Below, in pieces: positions 43,790 to 52,342 of a stretch of 64,000 nucleotides of DNA. The notes beneath the pieces are model-generated. The model was not told the DNA's origin. It did not search any database and saw nothing but the letters and a program-made list of their open reading frames with translations. Source of the stretch: Flavobacteriales bacterium. Its GTDB lineage: Bacteria > Bacteroidota > Bacteroidia > Flavobacteriales_F > PHOS-HE28. Position numbers and translations under genes: made by a program. Position 1 is the stretch's first letter. Every line of letters starts with the position of its first letter. The DNA lies in the NCBI GenBank assembly GCA_016715895.1, contig JADJXH010000003.1, positions 1,178,001-1,242,000 of the forward strand, read 5' to 3'.

Positions 43790-45004
43790 ATGAAACGCAT
43801 CATTGCCAAAGAGTTCCTGCTGCTCGTCGGATGCTTGATTGTGGTTCTGCTTGTCGCCGTGTTCGGATGGATACGGGACTCTTGGTTTCAACATCGTGCT
43901 GATAGTCTCGGGCGAGAGCAGTCGGAACAGGCCACTATCCTAGACTCATTGAGTCAACTTTCGGTACCGAGGCATCTCGACTTCTTGGATTTGTTCGAAC
44001 CCGACTTCGTGCGCAAGAACTACGATGTATTCCTCGTATCCCCCTTCTGGACCATGGACCCATTCTTTTCAGGCATTCACGGCGGTCCCATCCTAAGAAA
44101 AGTGGAAGGCGACCCTTTCGCCACCCAAGGAGCTAAACCTCAAGATGATCAGAACAAGCCATTCACGGGTGTTGAGGACGATCCATTTGAAGAGTTCGGC
44201 GGCCATGCAGTCAAGACCCCGAAATTCATCGAGGTTGAGGCGCCGGATGGAAGCGTCATAGAATTCCCCGAAACCATGACCAAAGGTGATATTGAGGCAG
44301 TTATGCAAAGGCATTATCCGAATATCAACAGGCGTTTCTTGGTGTGCATTGCAAAATCACTCAATGCCCAAGGGTACCTGACTGCCGATCGAATTGGGCA
44401 ATTAGAAGCGACTTGCGGATTGTCTGGCGCAGACCTAATCGGAATCGAGCACGAACTGAGAAATGCAAGTGCAGGACATGAAATGTCATGGAAGCCGCCC
44501 TTAGATGCTGAGGAGGTGTACACTTCCTCAAAGACAGACGGGGCCTCTATAAGCTGGATCGAGGCGCTTCAAGAAAGAGGCGTGCCTAAGGATGAGATGA
44601 CCAAGTGCCTCACGAAAGCCCGTTCCGATACGACCATTGCACCAAGTCTCCTTCATGCTGTCAGGGGCTTGCTGTGCGACACCATCCCGTATGCTGAACT
44701 GCGGGATGGTTTTGACTACCTGAAGCAACGCCGCGTCCTACGATGCAACTTTGACGAACTGCTGTACACGCTCCAGAATCAGGCCGTCCCCCCGAGCCAA
44801 GAAGCTCTAGAGGCTGCTGCGAGGCAGAGAGTAGTCGTTAATCAGCTCCGCGATGATAAGAATATCGCACGCGCGAGTATTTGGAACGAGACAAAGCAAT
44901 GGATAGTGGTGAAATGGGTTGCGATCGTGCTGCTCGTGCTGGTCTATCCGTTACGGCTGCTCGTGATGGGAACACTCTGGGCAGTGCGAACTTTACGGAC
45001 CTGA
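43790..45004 (+). CDS. Membrane-anchored protein, hypothetical (island gene)
   Basis: A 404-residue protein with a membrane helix near each end (about 9-27 and 372-395). Between them lies a Pro/Asp-rich stretch and the segment DGSVIEFPETMTKGDIEAVMQ, a short motif seen in many phage and bacterial proteins. The rest is helical, without catalytic signature. Another in-frame ATG at 43769 overlaps the stop of the lipoprotein gene (TGATG). Codon use is clearly less GC-rich than in the core genes around it. Function unknown; it is probably acquired by transfer. Confidence 0.65.
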   Translation: MKRIIAKEFLLLVGCLIVVLLVAVFGWIRDSWFQHRADSLGREQSEQATILDSLSQLSVPRHLDFLDLFEPDFVRKNYDVFLVSPFWTMDPFFSGIHGGPILRKVEGDPFATQGAKPQDDQNKPFTGVEDDPFEEFGGHAVKTPKFIEVEAPDGSVIEFPETMTKGDIEAVMQRHYPNINRRFLVCIAKSLNAQGYLTADRIGQLEATCGLSGADLIGIEHELRNASAGHEMSWKPPLDAEEVYTSSKTDGASISWIEALQERGVPKDEMTKCLTKARSDTTIAPSLLHAVRGLLCDTIPYAELRDGFDYLKQRRVLRCNFDELLYTLQNQAVPPSQEALEAAARQRVVVNQLRDDKNIARASIWNETKQWIVVKWVAIVLLVLVYPLRLLVMGTLWAVRTLRT

Positions 45005-45035
45005 GGCTTGGCCTTCAGCCAGGCCCTCTACCGTT

Positions 45036-46280
45036 ATGCCGCTCAGCCTGCTTCTGGACAAGTCTACATTTCAGATGCTCCACATGGAGCAGATGCTGGT
45101 GCTTCACAGGTACTACAACCCGAACGTAACCCCTACTCTGGTTACCGAGGTACTTGGCGACCTGAGCAAAGAGGTCGAACGAGGTACGCCAGCCGATAAG
45201 GTTTCCGCATTTGCCCGGAAGCTCCTCCCCCACCAGATCGCCATTAATGTAGACTACCGTTCGCTCATCGAAGGCGAGCTCCTTGGTCATCCTGTCGCTG
45301 CCGACTTTCGGCCACAGGTCGGGAATGGAATGTATGTGCGGTCTGCTTCTGGAGGTTTGGGTATGCGCATAGGGCCGTCGGCCGAGGAGGAGGCATTGCG
45401 TCGCTGGAGAGAACGGGAGTTCACGGACATTGAAGCGCTGACCGCAGAACTTTGGAGAAAGACGACCAGGAACCCGGATGTGCTGCAGAACCTCAAGACC
45501 GCGCTCAAGGATAAACTGGATCTTGAGCAACGCATTGGCGATCTTGACGGCATCCGAGAGCACACGGATCGGCTGCTCCAATCATCAGCCAACCAAGAGC
45601 ATCTGCTTCAGTTCGCGCTAGCAGAGTTCGCCGTTTCGGCAGAGAGCGCGACCAAAGCCTATTCGCGTTGGCAGCAGGAAAGCCCAGCTTCATTTGAGCA
45701 CTATGCGCCGTACGTCTATCACTGTTGTCGAGTTCGGCTGTTCTTCCTTCTCGCGCTCACTCATGACATTGATGGTATCGGAAGGAAGACGGATGGTATC
45801 GATCTTGAGTACCTGTACTACCTCCCCTTTTGTCGGGTCTTCACATCGAACGATGGCTTCCACAAGAAGCTCGCTCCATTCTTCATCACCGCCGAGCAGG
45901 ATTTCGTTACTGGCGATGCTCTCCAAAAGGACCTGAAGGCAATCATCGAGTATTGTGAGACGCTAAGTGAAGAGAAGCACAAAAGCAGAGTATTGAAGGA
46001 GCCGCCGCAGATCCCTTCCTTGTTGACCTATCAGCTATGGGCTAAGTACTTCCAGTGGCCAAACCCTGGTTTTCATGACCCTAGGGCGAATGACATTGAA
46101 TACCACCGCAAGAAAGCCCACGAATTGTACGACGCGACCAGGACGGGCACTCCGCCCAGCTCATCGGGCGAACCCGACTTCATGGTCGTTGAAAGAGCCA
46201 TGAACTGGAATGATCCATGTCCTTGCAAGAGCGGACTATCACTGCGTGAATGCCTTCCGAAGCACGCTGTGGTCCAGTAA
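45036..46280 (+). CDS. Protein with C-terminal SEC-C-like zinc motif (island gene)
   Basis: A 414-residue cytosolic protein. The body is helical without a recognised domain (LDKSTFQMLHMEQMLVLHRY at the start, VYHCCRVRLFFLLALTHDI in the middle). The last 25 residues (NWNDPCPCKSGLSLRECLPKH) form a SEC-C-type motif, CxCx8C, with the usual fourth ligand directly after the third Cys replaced by Leu; His lies four residues on. SEC-C tails occur on SecA and on many unrelated proteins. It is in series with the two preceding island genes and has similar base composition. Confidence 0.7.
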   Translation: MPLSLLLDKSTFQMLHMEQMLVLHRYYNPNVTPTLVTEVLGDLSKEVERGTPADKVSAFARKLLPHQIAINVDYRSLIEGELLGHPVAADFRPQVGNGMYVRSASGGLGMRIGPSAEEEALRRWREREFTDIEALTAELWRKTTRNPDVLQNLKTALKDKLDLEQRIGDLDGIREHTDRLLQSSANQEHLLQFALAEFAVSAESATKAYSRWQQESPASFEHYAPYVYHCCRVRLFFLLALTHDIDGIGRKTDGIDLEYLYYLPFCRVFTSNDGFHKKLAPFFITAEQDFVTGDALQKDLKAIIEYCETLSEEKHKSRVLKEPPQIPSLLTYQLWAKYFQWPNPGFHDPRANDIEYHRKKAHELYDATRTGTPPSSSGEPDFMVVERAMNWNDPCPCKSGLSLRECLPKHAVVQ

Positions 46281-46286
46281 TTCCTG

Positions 46287-46458
46287 CGACCCCTTCAGGG
46301 TCGAATGCCTGTTTGGCTGGGCCGAGTGCTAATGGCTGTGACCCCTCCGGGGTCAAGACCACTTAGGTCTCCGGTGATGCGCTCCCGACCCCGGAGGGGT
46401 CGCAGCAATTAGACCAAGATCGTCCGATTCCACCACGACCCGCCGGACGGCGGGGTCG
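46287..46458 (+). repeat. Array of four REP-like palindromes next to the IS110 element
   Basis: Four short inverted repeats share the CGACCC/GGGTCG arms: CGACCCCTTCAGGGTCG (46287-46303), TGACCCCTCCGGGGTCA (46339-46355), CGACCCCGGAGGGGTCG (46386-46402) and a longer one with arms CGACCCGCCG (46436-46458). A fifth small palindrome, AGACC/GGTCT (46356-46370), lies between the second and third. They occupy the space between the SEC-C gene and the transposase and could be the target sequence of the insertion element. Confidence 0.7.
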
Positions 46459-46542
46459 CAGGCATCAGGCCGGATCTTCGGCAGGTCCATGGTCCCGGCC
46501 GTGATCGTTTGCGTTGTAGGCTTTCGCATTTCGCGTTAGGGA

Positions 46543-47553
46543 TTATTCTATGACGTTTGCAAGGGGTGTTCGTATCTCGTAGGGTACTCCCTTCCGGATC
46601 ACTGCACAGACACGGTGGATGAGCTTGTTGCGCATGGCGTTGAAGACGAGCATCTTGTGTTTGCCCTCAGCCACTTTGCGGTCATAGTAAGCGCGGAACT
46701 CACCGGGGAACCGGATGAGCCCGACCACCGAGACATGCAGCAGGGCCTTGAGCGTGTGGTTGGCATTGTGCGATACGCGGGTGCGCCCTCTGATGCTGGT
46801 GCCCGACCTGTTCTCGAAGGGTGCGCATCCGGCATGGCAAGCTAGCTGTCGCGGTGAGGTGAACCGCGTGAAGCCGTCGGTGAGGGCCAGCAGATGTGAG
46901 CCCAGGATGAGCCCAACGCCTTCCACAGACCTCAGCAGCTCGAAGCGCTTGCTCAACTCGGGCTCCGCGTTGATGGTGTCTTCGATCATGCCTTCCAGTT
47001 CCTTGATCACCTTGTCCAGCGCTTTGATCTGTGCCTTGTCGAACCGGGTGAACGGCCCGCGCAGGTCTTTGTCCATGAGCTTGTTCATGTCCTTGATCTG
47101 CCGCTGGTGCATGGTCTTGCGCATCACGTAGTTCTGGCGCTTGCTCAAGAGCTGCTTGAGCTTGTTCATCTTCAGCTGGTCAGCCGTGAACAACCGTGAC
47201 TTGTCCTGGAAGCGACGGGCGTAGTCGGCGATCCTGAGCGCATCTACCCGGTCGCTCTTCCCCCGGGTCATGCCAATGCTCTGCTTGATGTCGTTGGGAT
47301 GAGCAAGCCAGGTGGGGATCTCCAATTCCACCAACACTTCCAGCAGCGCATGGCCGTAGTAGCCCGTGGGCTCCAGGCACACCAGGTATTCTCCTTTGAC
47401 CAGTGTGAACTCCTTGGTCCATCGGCGCAGTAGCGCCTTCACGCTCCTGGTGGTGTTCTCCACCTTGATCTCTGCGGCCAGTGTCCCGCGTTCATCCAAC
47501 AAGGCCACATCCAAGGTCGCCTTGCTCACGTCGATCCCGATCCAGTGCTTCAT
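46543..47553 (-). mobile_element. IS110-family transposase (IS element)
   Basis: A 336-residue IS110-type transposase/recombinase, apparently complete. The N-terminal RuvC-like DEDD domain has IGIDVSK (D8), CLEPTGYYG (E61) and KSDRVDALRIA (D101, D104). The C-terminal Transposase_20 domain has the VEGVGLILGSHLLAL helix-hairpin-helix and the serine motif CAPFENRSGTSIRG (S250). IS110 elements lack terminal inverted repeats and use a non-coding bridge RNA encoded next to the transposase to choose their target. The exact ends cannot be set here; non-coding DNA lies on both sides (46281-46542 and 47554-48181). Confidence 0.92.
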
Positions 47554-48181
47554 GTTCGTTTACTTTTGGGTGACACACGATCCCCTGGGGGGAGCGCTGA
47601 GCATCGGGTCCTGAACTTGACAACTCTAGTAGGCCGTGAGCCTCACATTCTATCCAAGCCTCAGACCTGAGGGACCGCAGGTACCGATAATCGCTATAGG
47701 TCATCACACCTTCGCAGCGGACTGGTTCACCTGTGATCCTGCTCAGCCTCCTTCGGAGGAATTGTTCACTTCGAAGATGCTTCATCTTCCAAGCGTCCAA
47801 GTGTAGAGCAGCAGCGGAAAGCCCACAGCGAGGAACGAGCGAGGACTTGCAGCCCCGGCTCATGGGCCGGGGTAAACTACTGGCCCGACGGCGACATCCC
47901 GAGCGAAGGCTCTGCGAAGCGAAGGGACGAGCCGGAACGCCCCGCAACCGATCAGAGAATGAGCGGATCAGATGATCAGACAATGCCCCCGCCCCGGCAT
48001 TCCATCTTCTGATCATCTGATCACCCTATCATCTAATCATATGTGTTGCTTAAAGACTCCATTGTTATCATCTTATTGTCTCTATGATGCTCTTAGGCAT
48101 CTTTTGGATGTAACAGAACCGAAGGGAATGCGTATACTTGTGGCGGGAAAGCTGCGTTAGTGAACTGAACCCACCTTTACG
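47554..48181. other. Non-coding island segment: IS end, gene remnant and repeats
   Basis: No convincing complete gene. Directly upstream of the transposase (47554-47650, minus strand) lies its leader, where IS110-type elements carry their guide RNA. On the minus strand a frame from 47785 (MKHLRSEQFLRRRLSRITGE ...) runs toward the transposase start and could be the 5' remnant of a gene cut by the insertion. Bases about 47800-47960 hold a GC-rich hairpin segment (GCCCCGGCTCATGGGCCGGGG) similar to the dispersed repeat after the mutase gene. An octad-repeat palindrome follows at 47966-48040. Confidence 0.5.
47966..48040. repeat. Octad-repeat palindrome C
   Basis: GATCAGATGATCAGA (47966-47980) and its perfect reverse complement (48008-48022) enclose a smaller ATGCC/GGCAT pair. 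The arms are made of 8-base units: GATCAGAT, GATCAGAC on the left; CTGATCAT, CTGATCAC, CCTATCAT, CTAATCAT on the right. The layout is the same as in palindromes A and B in the mutase gene but with a different unit. It is upstream of hipB. Confidence 0.75.
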
Positions 48182-48547
48182 ATGGCTACGAGCAACATCA
48201 ACTGGCAAGCCCTGAGCGACACCCAAGCAGTGGAAAGGCTGGGCGCGGAGCTGCGGCGCATGCGGCTGGAGCGCAACCTGAGCCAAGCCGAGGTGGCCAC
48301 GCGCGCCGGTCTGGACCGCACCACCGTGGTGAAGCTGGAAGCCGGCAGGGCCGCCACCCTGCTCACCGTGGTGCAGGTGCTGCGCGCCATCGGGCGGCTG
48401 GAGCTGCTCGATGCCTTCCACCAGGAGCCGCAGCCCACGCCCTACATGCTGGTGGAGGCGCAGGAGAAGTACCTGAAGCAGCAACGAAAGCGCGCCAGCC
48501 GCAAGAAGGCCACCATCCTACCGCCCAAACCCAAGAGCACATGGTAA
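48182..48547 (+). CDS. hipB: HipB-like XRE-family antitoxin
   Basis: A 121-residue DNA-binding protein with an HTH_3 domain (about 20-75: LGAELRRMRLERNLSQAEVA, then RAGLDRTTVVKLEAGRAATL). The tail is basic (KQQRKRASRKK). It overlaps the hipA-like gene by 7 bases, the standard antitoxin-first order of type II hipBA modules. It should bind the promoter together with HipA and neutralise it. No operator palindrome could be assigned with confidence; palindrome C lies 140 bases upstream. Confidence 0.85.
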   Translation: MATSNINWQALSDTQAVERLGAELRRMRLERNLSQAEVATRAGLDRTTVVKLEAGRAATLLTVVQVLRAIGRLELLDAFHQEPQPTPYMLVEAQEKYLKQQRKRASRKKATILPPKPKSTW

Positions 48548-49854
48548 CGCATGCACGTGTGCTCCTCTGGGGCCAGGTGGTGGGCCTGGTGGTGTGGGAC
48601 GACCAACTGCAACGGGCCACCTTCCAGTACGATCGCGCCTTTACGCGCAGCGGGCTGGACGTGGCTCCCATCATGATGCCTTTGGCGAAGGCGCGCGGTG
48701 GCGATGAGGTCTTCAGCTTCGGCGATGTGCGCGACGAGACCTTCCGCGGGCTGCCAGGGCTGCTGGCCGACAGCCTGCCCGACCGCTTCGGGGAGCAGAT
48801 CCTGAACGCGTGGCTGGCCACCCAGCAGCGCACGCCCGGCAGCGCCAACCCCGTGGAGCGCCTGTGCTACACCGGTCGCCGCGGCATGGGTGCGCTGGAG
48901 TTCGAGCCGGCCCACAACGACTGGGAGGCCAGCAGTGAGGCCCTGCAGGTGGAAGACCTGGTGCGCGTGGCGAACAGCGTGCTGTACGAGCGTGCCGCCT
49001 TCCGCACGAACCACAAGAATAAGGGCCGCGAGGAGGCCCTGATGGACATCCTGCAGGTGGGCACCTCGGCCGGCGGTGCCCGCGCCAAGGCGATCGTGGC
49101 CTTCAACGCGGATACGGGCGAAGTGCGCAGCGGCCAGGTGGACGGTCTGCCCGGCTTTACCTACTGCCTGATCAAGTTCGACGGCGTGACGAACGAGAAG
49201 CTCGGCGACCCCAAGGGCTACGGCCGCATTGAGTACGCCTACTACCTGATGGTGCGGGCGTGCGGCGTGGAGATGATGCCCTGCCGCCTGCTGGAGGAGC
49301 ACGGGCGCGCGCACTTTCTCACCCAGCGCTTCGACCGCGTGCGCGACACGGAGGGCACGGTACACAAGCTGCACATGGCCACGCTCTGCGGCATCGCGCA
49401 CATGGACTACAACCAGCCGCTGGTGCACAGCTACGAGCAGGCTTTCCAGGTGATGCGTGTGCTGGGCCTGCCCTACCCCGCCGCCGTGGAGCTCTTCCGC
49501 CGGATGTGCTTCAACGTGGTGGCCATGAACTGCGACGACCACACAAAGAACATCAGCTTCCTGATGGACCCGCAAGGCGCGTGGCACCTGGCCCCGGCGT
49601 ACGACATGACCTATGCCTACCACCCGGAAAGCCTGTGGCTGCGGCAACACCAGATGAGCGTGAACGGCAAGCGCACGGACATCACCCGCGACGACCTGCT
49701 AGCAGTGGCCAAGGCGATGAACATCAAGAAGGCCGCTGCGATCATTGACGAGGTGAAGGCGGGCGTGAAGAAGTGGAAGACCTTTGCGAAGAAGGCGGAG
49801 GTGGAAGGGAAGCAGGTGGAGATGATCGGGCGGATGCACTTGACCAGGATCTAA
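48541..49854 (+). CDS. hipA: HipA-family Ser/Thr kinase toxin
   Basis: A 437-residue HipA-like kinase. The N-terminal subdomain (about 8-110) has LLWGQVVGLVVWD and FRGLPGLLADSLPDRFGEQIL; the Gly-rich loop is VGTSAGGARAK (174-183), the lysine lies in YCLIKFD, the catalytic motif is AMNCDDHTKN (D332 probable) and the metal-binding Asp is in LAPAYDMT (D355). All key residues are present, so it is likely active. E. coli HipA phosphorylates glutamyl-tRNA synthetase and induces persistence; the target here is unknown. Confidence 0.9.
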   Translation: MVTHARVLLWGQVVGLVVWDDQLQRATFQYDRAFTRSGLDVAPIMMPLAKARGGDEVFSFGDVRDETFRGLPGLLADSLPDRFGEQILNAWLATQQRTPGSANPVERLCYTGRRGMGALEFEPAHNDWEASSEALQVEDLVRVANSVLYERAAFRTNHKNKGREEALMDILQVGTSAGGARAKAIVAFNADTGEVRSGQVDGLPGFTYCLIKFDGVTNEKLGDPKGYGRIEYAYYLMVRACGVEMMPCRLLEEHGRAHFLTQRFDRVRDTEGTVHKLHMATLCGIAHMDYNQPLVHSYEQAFQVMRVLGLPYPAAVELFRRMCFNVVAMNCDDHTKNISFLMDPQGAWHLAPAYDMTYAYHPESLWLRQHQMSVNGKRTDITRDDLLAVAKAMNIKKAAAIIDEVKAGVKKWKTFAKKAEVEGKQVEMIGRMHLTRI

Positions 49855-49902
49855 GCCCGGGAAAGGACTTGAACCGCACGTTCCGATCACGACCTTCGCA
49901 TC

Positions 49903-50646
49903 ATGGGGCTCATCAGCTGGTTGAGCGAGTACCGCAAACGGAGGGCGTTATCGGGCATCACACACGCCTATTGCCTGGAAGGACGTGTGGATGGCAAGGT
50001 GGCATACCACCTGTTCCGCCTGGAGGACGGAAAGTTCATTGAGAGCTGCTGGGGGACCCCGAAACGATATGGGCGCGTGGGTTGCTCAGGAAGCGCTAAT
50101 GTCGCCCAAGCCTTGGAGGCCATCGCCGAGAGGCGGGCGTATTATTACGCACAAGGCTTCGTGGAAGTGGAAGTGCCGGACTGGTGGCAGAAGGGCTACA
50201 GACCACCAGAGAACGAAGGCCCCGACTTCTTCGAGGACCCGGACTTCCACGAATGGGACGATGTGAAGGTGAAAGAAAAGGACACCTGGACCCATACGGG
50301 GATGTATCTCATGTGGCTGGACGCACGTGGCTTCCTTGACCCACCGACCGATGAGACCGATGCCCAACGACTGGCCCTTGCACGTCAACGGCAATTGACA
50401 CCTGGAGCGTTCTTCGGCGCGGTGTACGGAGGATGGTTCGGTCCCGAGGAACTCACCGATGAAGGCTTGGACTTTACCCGCAGCTACTACACCGACAAGG
50501 GCTACAAGGCCGACTACCGCGCTCATGTGCTGAAGCCCCGAAGCAACTTCTACAGTGCAGCGGACACTTGGGAGACCTATGACCGTATCGCGCCGGTATT
50601 GGACGAACGGTATGCGGCGTGGAAAGAAGCGCAGTTGTTGAAATGA
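49903..50646 (+). CDS. Hypothetical cytosolic protein
   Basis: A 247-residue protein without signal or membrane segments. It is rich in aromatic and acidic residues, with GPDFFEDPDFHEWDDVKVK and a segment DTWTHTGMYLMWLDARGFL that resembles the core of a domain found in uncharacterised proteins often taken as immunity-like (tentative). It overlaps the start of the DUF523 gene by 4 bases (ATGA), so the two are co-translated. Function unknown. Confidence 0.65.
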   Translation: MGLISWLSEYRKRRALSGITHAYCLEGRVDGKVAYHLFRLEDGKFIESCWGTPKRYGRVGCSGSANVAQALEAIAERRAYYYAQGFVEVEVPDWWQKGYRPPENEGPDFFEDPDFHEWDDVKVKEKDTWTHTGMYLMWLDARGFLDPPTDETDAQRLALARQRQLTPGAFFGAVYGGWFGPEELTDEGLDFTRSYYTDKGYKADYRAHVLKPRSNFYSAADTWETYDRIAPVLDERYAAWKEAQLLK

Positions 50647-51284
50647 CCATGCAGCGCCCCGCCCACCTCCCCGACCCTGCCTTCTTTCAGCGCCCGCGCC
50701 CCACGGCGGATCACCCCTTGGTGGTGATGATGAGCGCCTGTCTGGGCGGTATCGGCTGCGGGGTGGACGGCAGCACCAACGGCGATCATACACCCCTGCG
50801 CTCGTGGCTGGTGCGGCCCGAGGTGCGGCTGGTGAAGTTCTGCCCCGAGGACTTCTCCTTCGGCACACCGCGCATGACGCCTGACAGCCACGGCGGCAAC
50901 GGCTTCGATGTGCTGGACGGCAAGGCGCGCTCATTGGCGGAGGACGGTACCGACTGGACCGAGGGCATGGTGAAGGCCGCCTTCGAAATGCGCGACCGGG
51001 CCCTGCGTGAGCGCGTGGACGTGGCGATCCTGATGGACATGAGCGGCGCCTGCGGCAGCACGGTGACCTACCTGGGCTCGCGCTTCGCGGCGGACAAGGT
51101 GTACCAGCAGGGTCCCGGTGTGGCGGCGGCGGCCTTGATCCGTGCGGGCATCCCGGTGATCTCGCAGCGCGACGACCGCTCACTGCGCATGCTGCGCGAC
51201 CTGCTCGACGGCACGCACACGGTCAACAATGAGCGCGACCACTGGGAGAAGGAGTGGTACCAGAGCTACTTCGCGCGACCATGA
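50643..51284 (+). CDS. DUF523 domain protein
   Basis: A 213-residue protein with the family features MMSACLGGIGCGVDG near the start, RLVKFCPEDFSFGTPR, and DMSGACGSTVTYLG with conserved Cys residues, plus GVAAAALIRAGIPVISQRD. Members are single-domain proteins or fused to DUF1722; the Cys residues may bind a metal or be redox active. The role is unknown. It is coupled by 4-base overlaps to both neighbours. An alternative in-frame ATG lies at 50649. Confidence 0.85.
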   Translation: MTMQRPAHLPDPAFFQRPRPTADHPLVVMMSACLGGIGCGVDGSTNGDHTPLRSWLVRPEVRLVKFCPEDFSFGTPRMTPDSHGGNGFDVLDGKARSLAEDGTDWTEGMVKAAFEMRDRALRERVDVAILMDMSGACGSTVTYLGSRFAADKVYQQGPGVAAAALIRAGIPVISQRDDRSLRMLRDLLDGTHTVNNERDHWEKEWYQSYFARP

Positions 51285-51535
51285 GCAAGCACAAGCTCGA
51301 CCTCCACGACATCTTCAACAAGGGCGACCAGATCGACCGGGCGCTGCGCGAGGCCATGGACTTCTGCATCGACCGCCGCATCGACATGCTGGAGATCATC
51401 CCAGGCAAGGGAAGCGGGCAGCTGAAGAAGAAGGTACTGCGCTTCCTGCAGCTACCGGAGGTGAAGAGGACCTACCATCGCATCGACAAGGACCGGGACA
51501 ACTTCGGAAGGCTCTTCGTGCGGTTCAGGCACTGA
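51281..51535 (+). CDS. Smr domain protein
   Basis: An 84-residue single Smr domain: LDLHDIF (the LDLHG-like motif), then a helix and EIIPGKGSGQLKKKVLRFL (the IxGKGxGxLK-like motif), ending KDRDNFGRLFVRFRH. Smr domains nick or bind branched nucleic acids, and single-domain versions act on RNA or DNA. The third gene of a tightly coupled operon. It ends 3 bases before the convergent gene. Confidence 0.85.
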   Translation: MSKHKLDLHDIFNKGDQIDRALREAMDFCIDRRIDMLEIIPGKGSGQLKKKVLRFLQLPEVKRTYHRIDKDRDNFGRLFVRFRH

Positions 51536-51538
51536 GCC

Positions 51539-52222
51539 TTACGGCCGCGTGGCGAACCAAAGGTGGTGCTTCGTGCCCTTGTTGCGGTGCGCGAAGACCT
51601 TCTCCTCCTTCACCCGGAAACCGGCCAGCTCCAGGCGACGCGTGAAGGGATCGTGCTGATCGGTGGACCACACGGCGAGCACACCGCCGGGCCGCAGCGC
51701 CTTATAAGCGGACTGCAACCCGCGATGCGAGTACAGCCGGTTGTTCTTCACCTGGGTAAGCCCTTCCGGTCCGTTGTCCGTGTCGAGCAGGATCGCATCG
51801 TAACTCCCGTTCCCGGCGCGGATCAGCTCCAGCACGTCGCCCTGGTGCACGATGGTGCGCGGATCCTTCAGTGGGTTGCCGGCGCGCTCGCCCATCGGCC
51901 CCTGGTTCCATTTGACCACCTCGGGCACCAGCTCCGCCACGATCACCTTGCCCTTATCGCCCACGATCCGCAGCACGGCAGCGAGCGTGAAGCCCATGCC
52001 CAGCCCACCGATCACCACGTACGCCTCCTGCGGCGACCTCAGGCGCTTCAACGCGAGCTCCGCGAGGGCGTCCTCCGAGCCATGCATGGCCGTGGACATC
52101 AGTTCGCCCCGGATGCCGACCACCTCGATGGCGTACTCATTGCCGCGCTGGTAGAACAGCAGTTCGCCCCCGTTGTCGGGGATCAGTGCACGGTCGAGCA
52201 GCTTGTTGATGCGCATCTTCAT
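51539..52222 (-). CDS. Spermidine-synthase-like SAM-dependent protein
   Basis: A 227-residue protein with a class I methyltransferase fold of the spermidine-synthase type: AYVVIGGLGMGFTLAAVL (SAM-binding motif I), VIVAELVPEVV (motif II), VHQGDVLELI and YDAILLDTDNGPEG (acidic motif, in place of the DSTDP of SpeE). It lacks the aspartates that typify true SpeE, so it is probably a relative of unknown substrate. The start at 52222 begins at the family N-terminus; the frame is open far upstream but antisense to the ABC gene. Confidence 0.8.
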   Translation of the reverse strand: MKMRINKLLDRALIPDNGGELLFYQRGNEYAIEVVGIRGELMSTAMHGSEDALAELALKRLRSPQEAYVVIGGLGMGFTLAAVLRIVGDKGKVIVAELVPEVVKWNQGPMGERAGNPLKDPRTIVHQGDVLELIRAGNGSYDAILLDTDNGPEGLTQVKNNRLYSHRGLQSAYKALRPGGVLAVWSTDQHDPFTRRLELAGFRVKEEKVFAHRNKGTKHHLWFATRP

Positions 52223-52342
52223 GGCGTGGGCCGGTTGCACTGGAGCGGACAGGCGGGCGCGAAGGTCGCCAACCTGGCGTTGTCCTGACGATCCGTCGCA
52301 CGGCTTGGAACGGCCCGGTATTGGGCCACAGCGGCCCCATCC

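Noticed and set aside
43790..45004. Prophage gene, because of a short motif also found in phage proteins
   Set aside because: The motif is short and widespread; no integrase, capsid, tail, lysis or packaging gene is nearby.
47733..48016. Open frames on both strands between the IS110 element and hipB
   Set aside because: They run through GC-rich hairpin repeats and palindrome C, have no start context and no protein-like pattern apart from a possible gene remnant noted in the features.
51539..52222. True spermidine synthase (speE)
   Set aside because: The fold is right, but the catalytic DSTDP-like motif is changed to DTDNGPEG and no polyamine gene is nearby.
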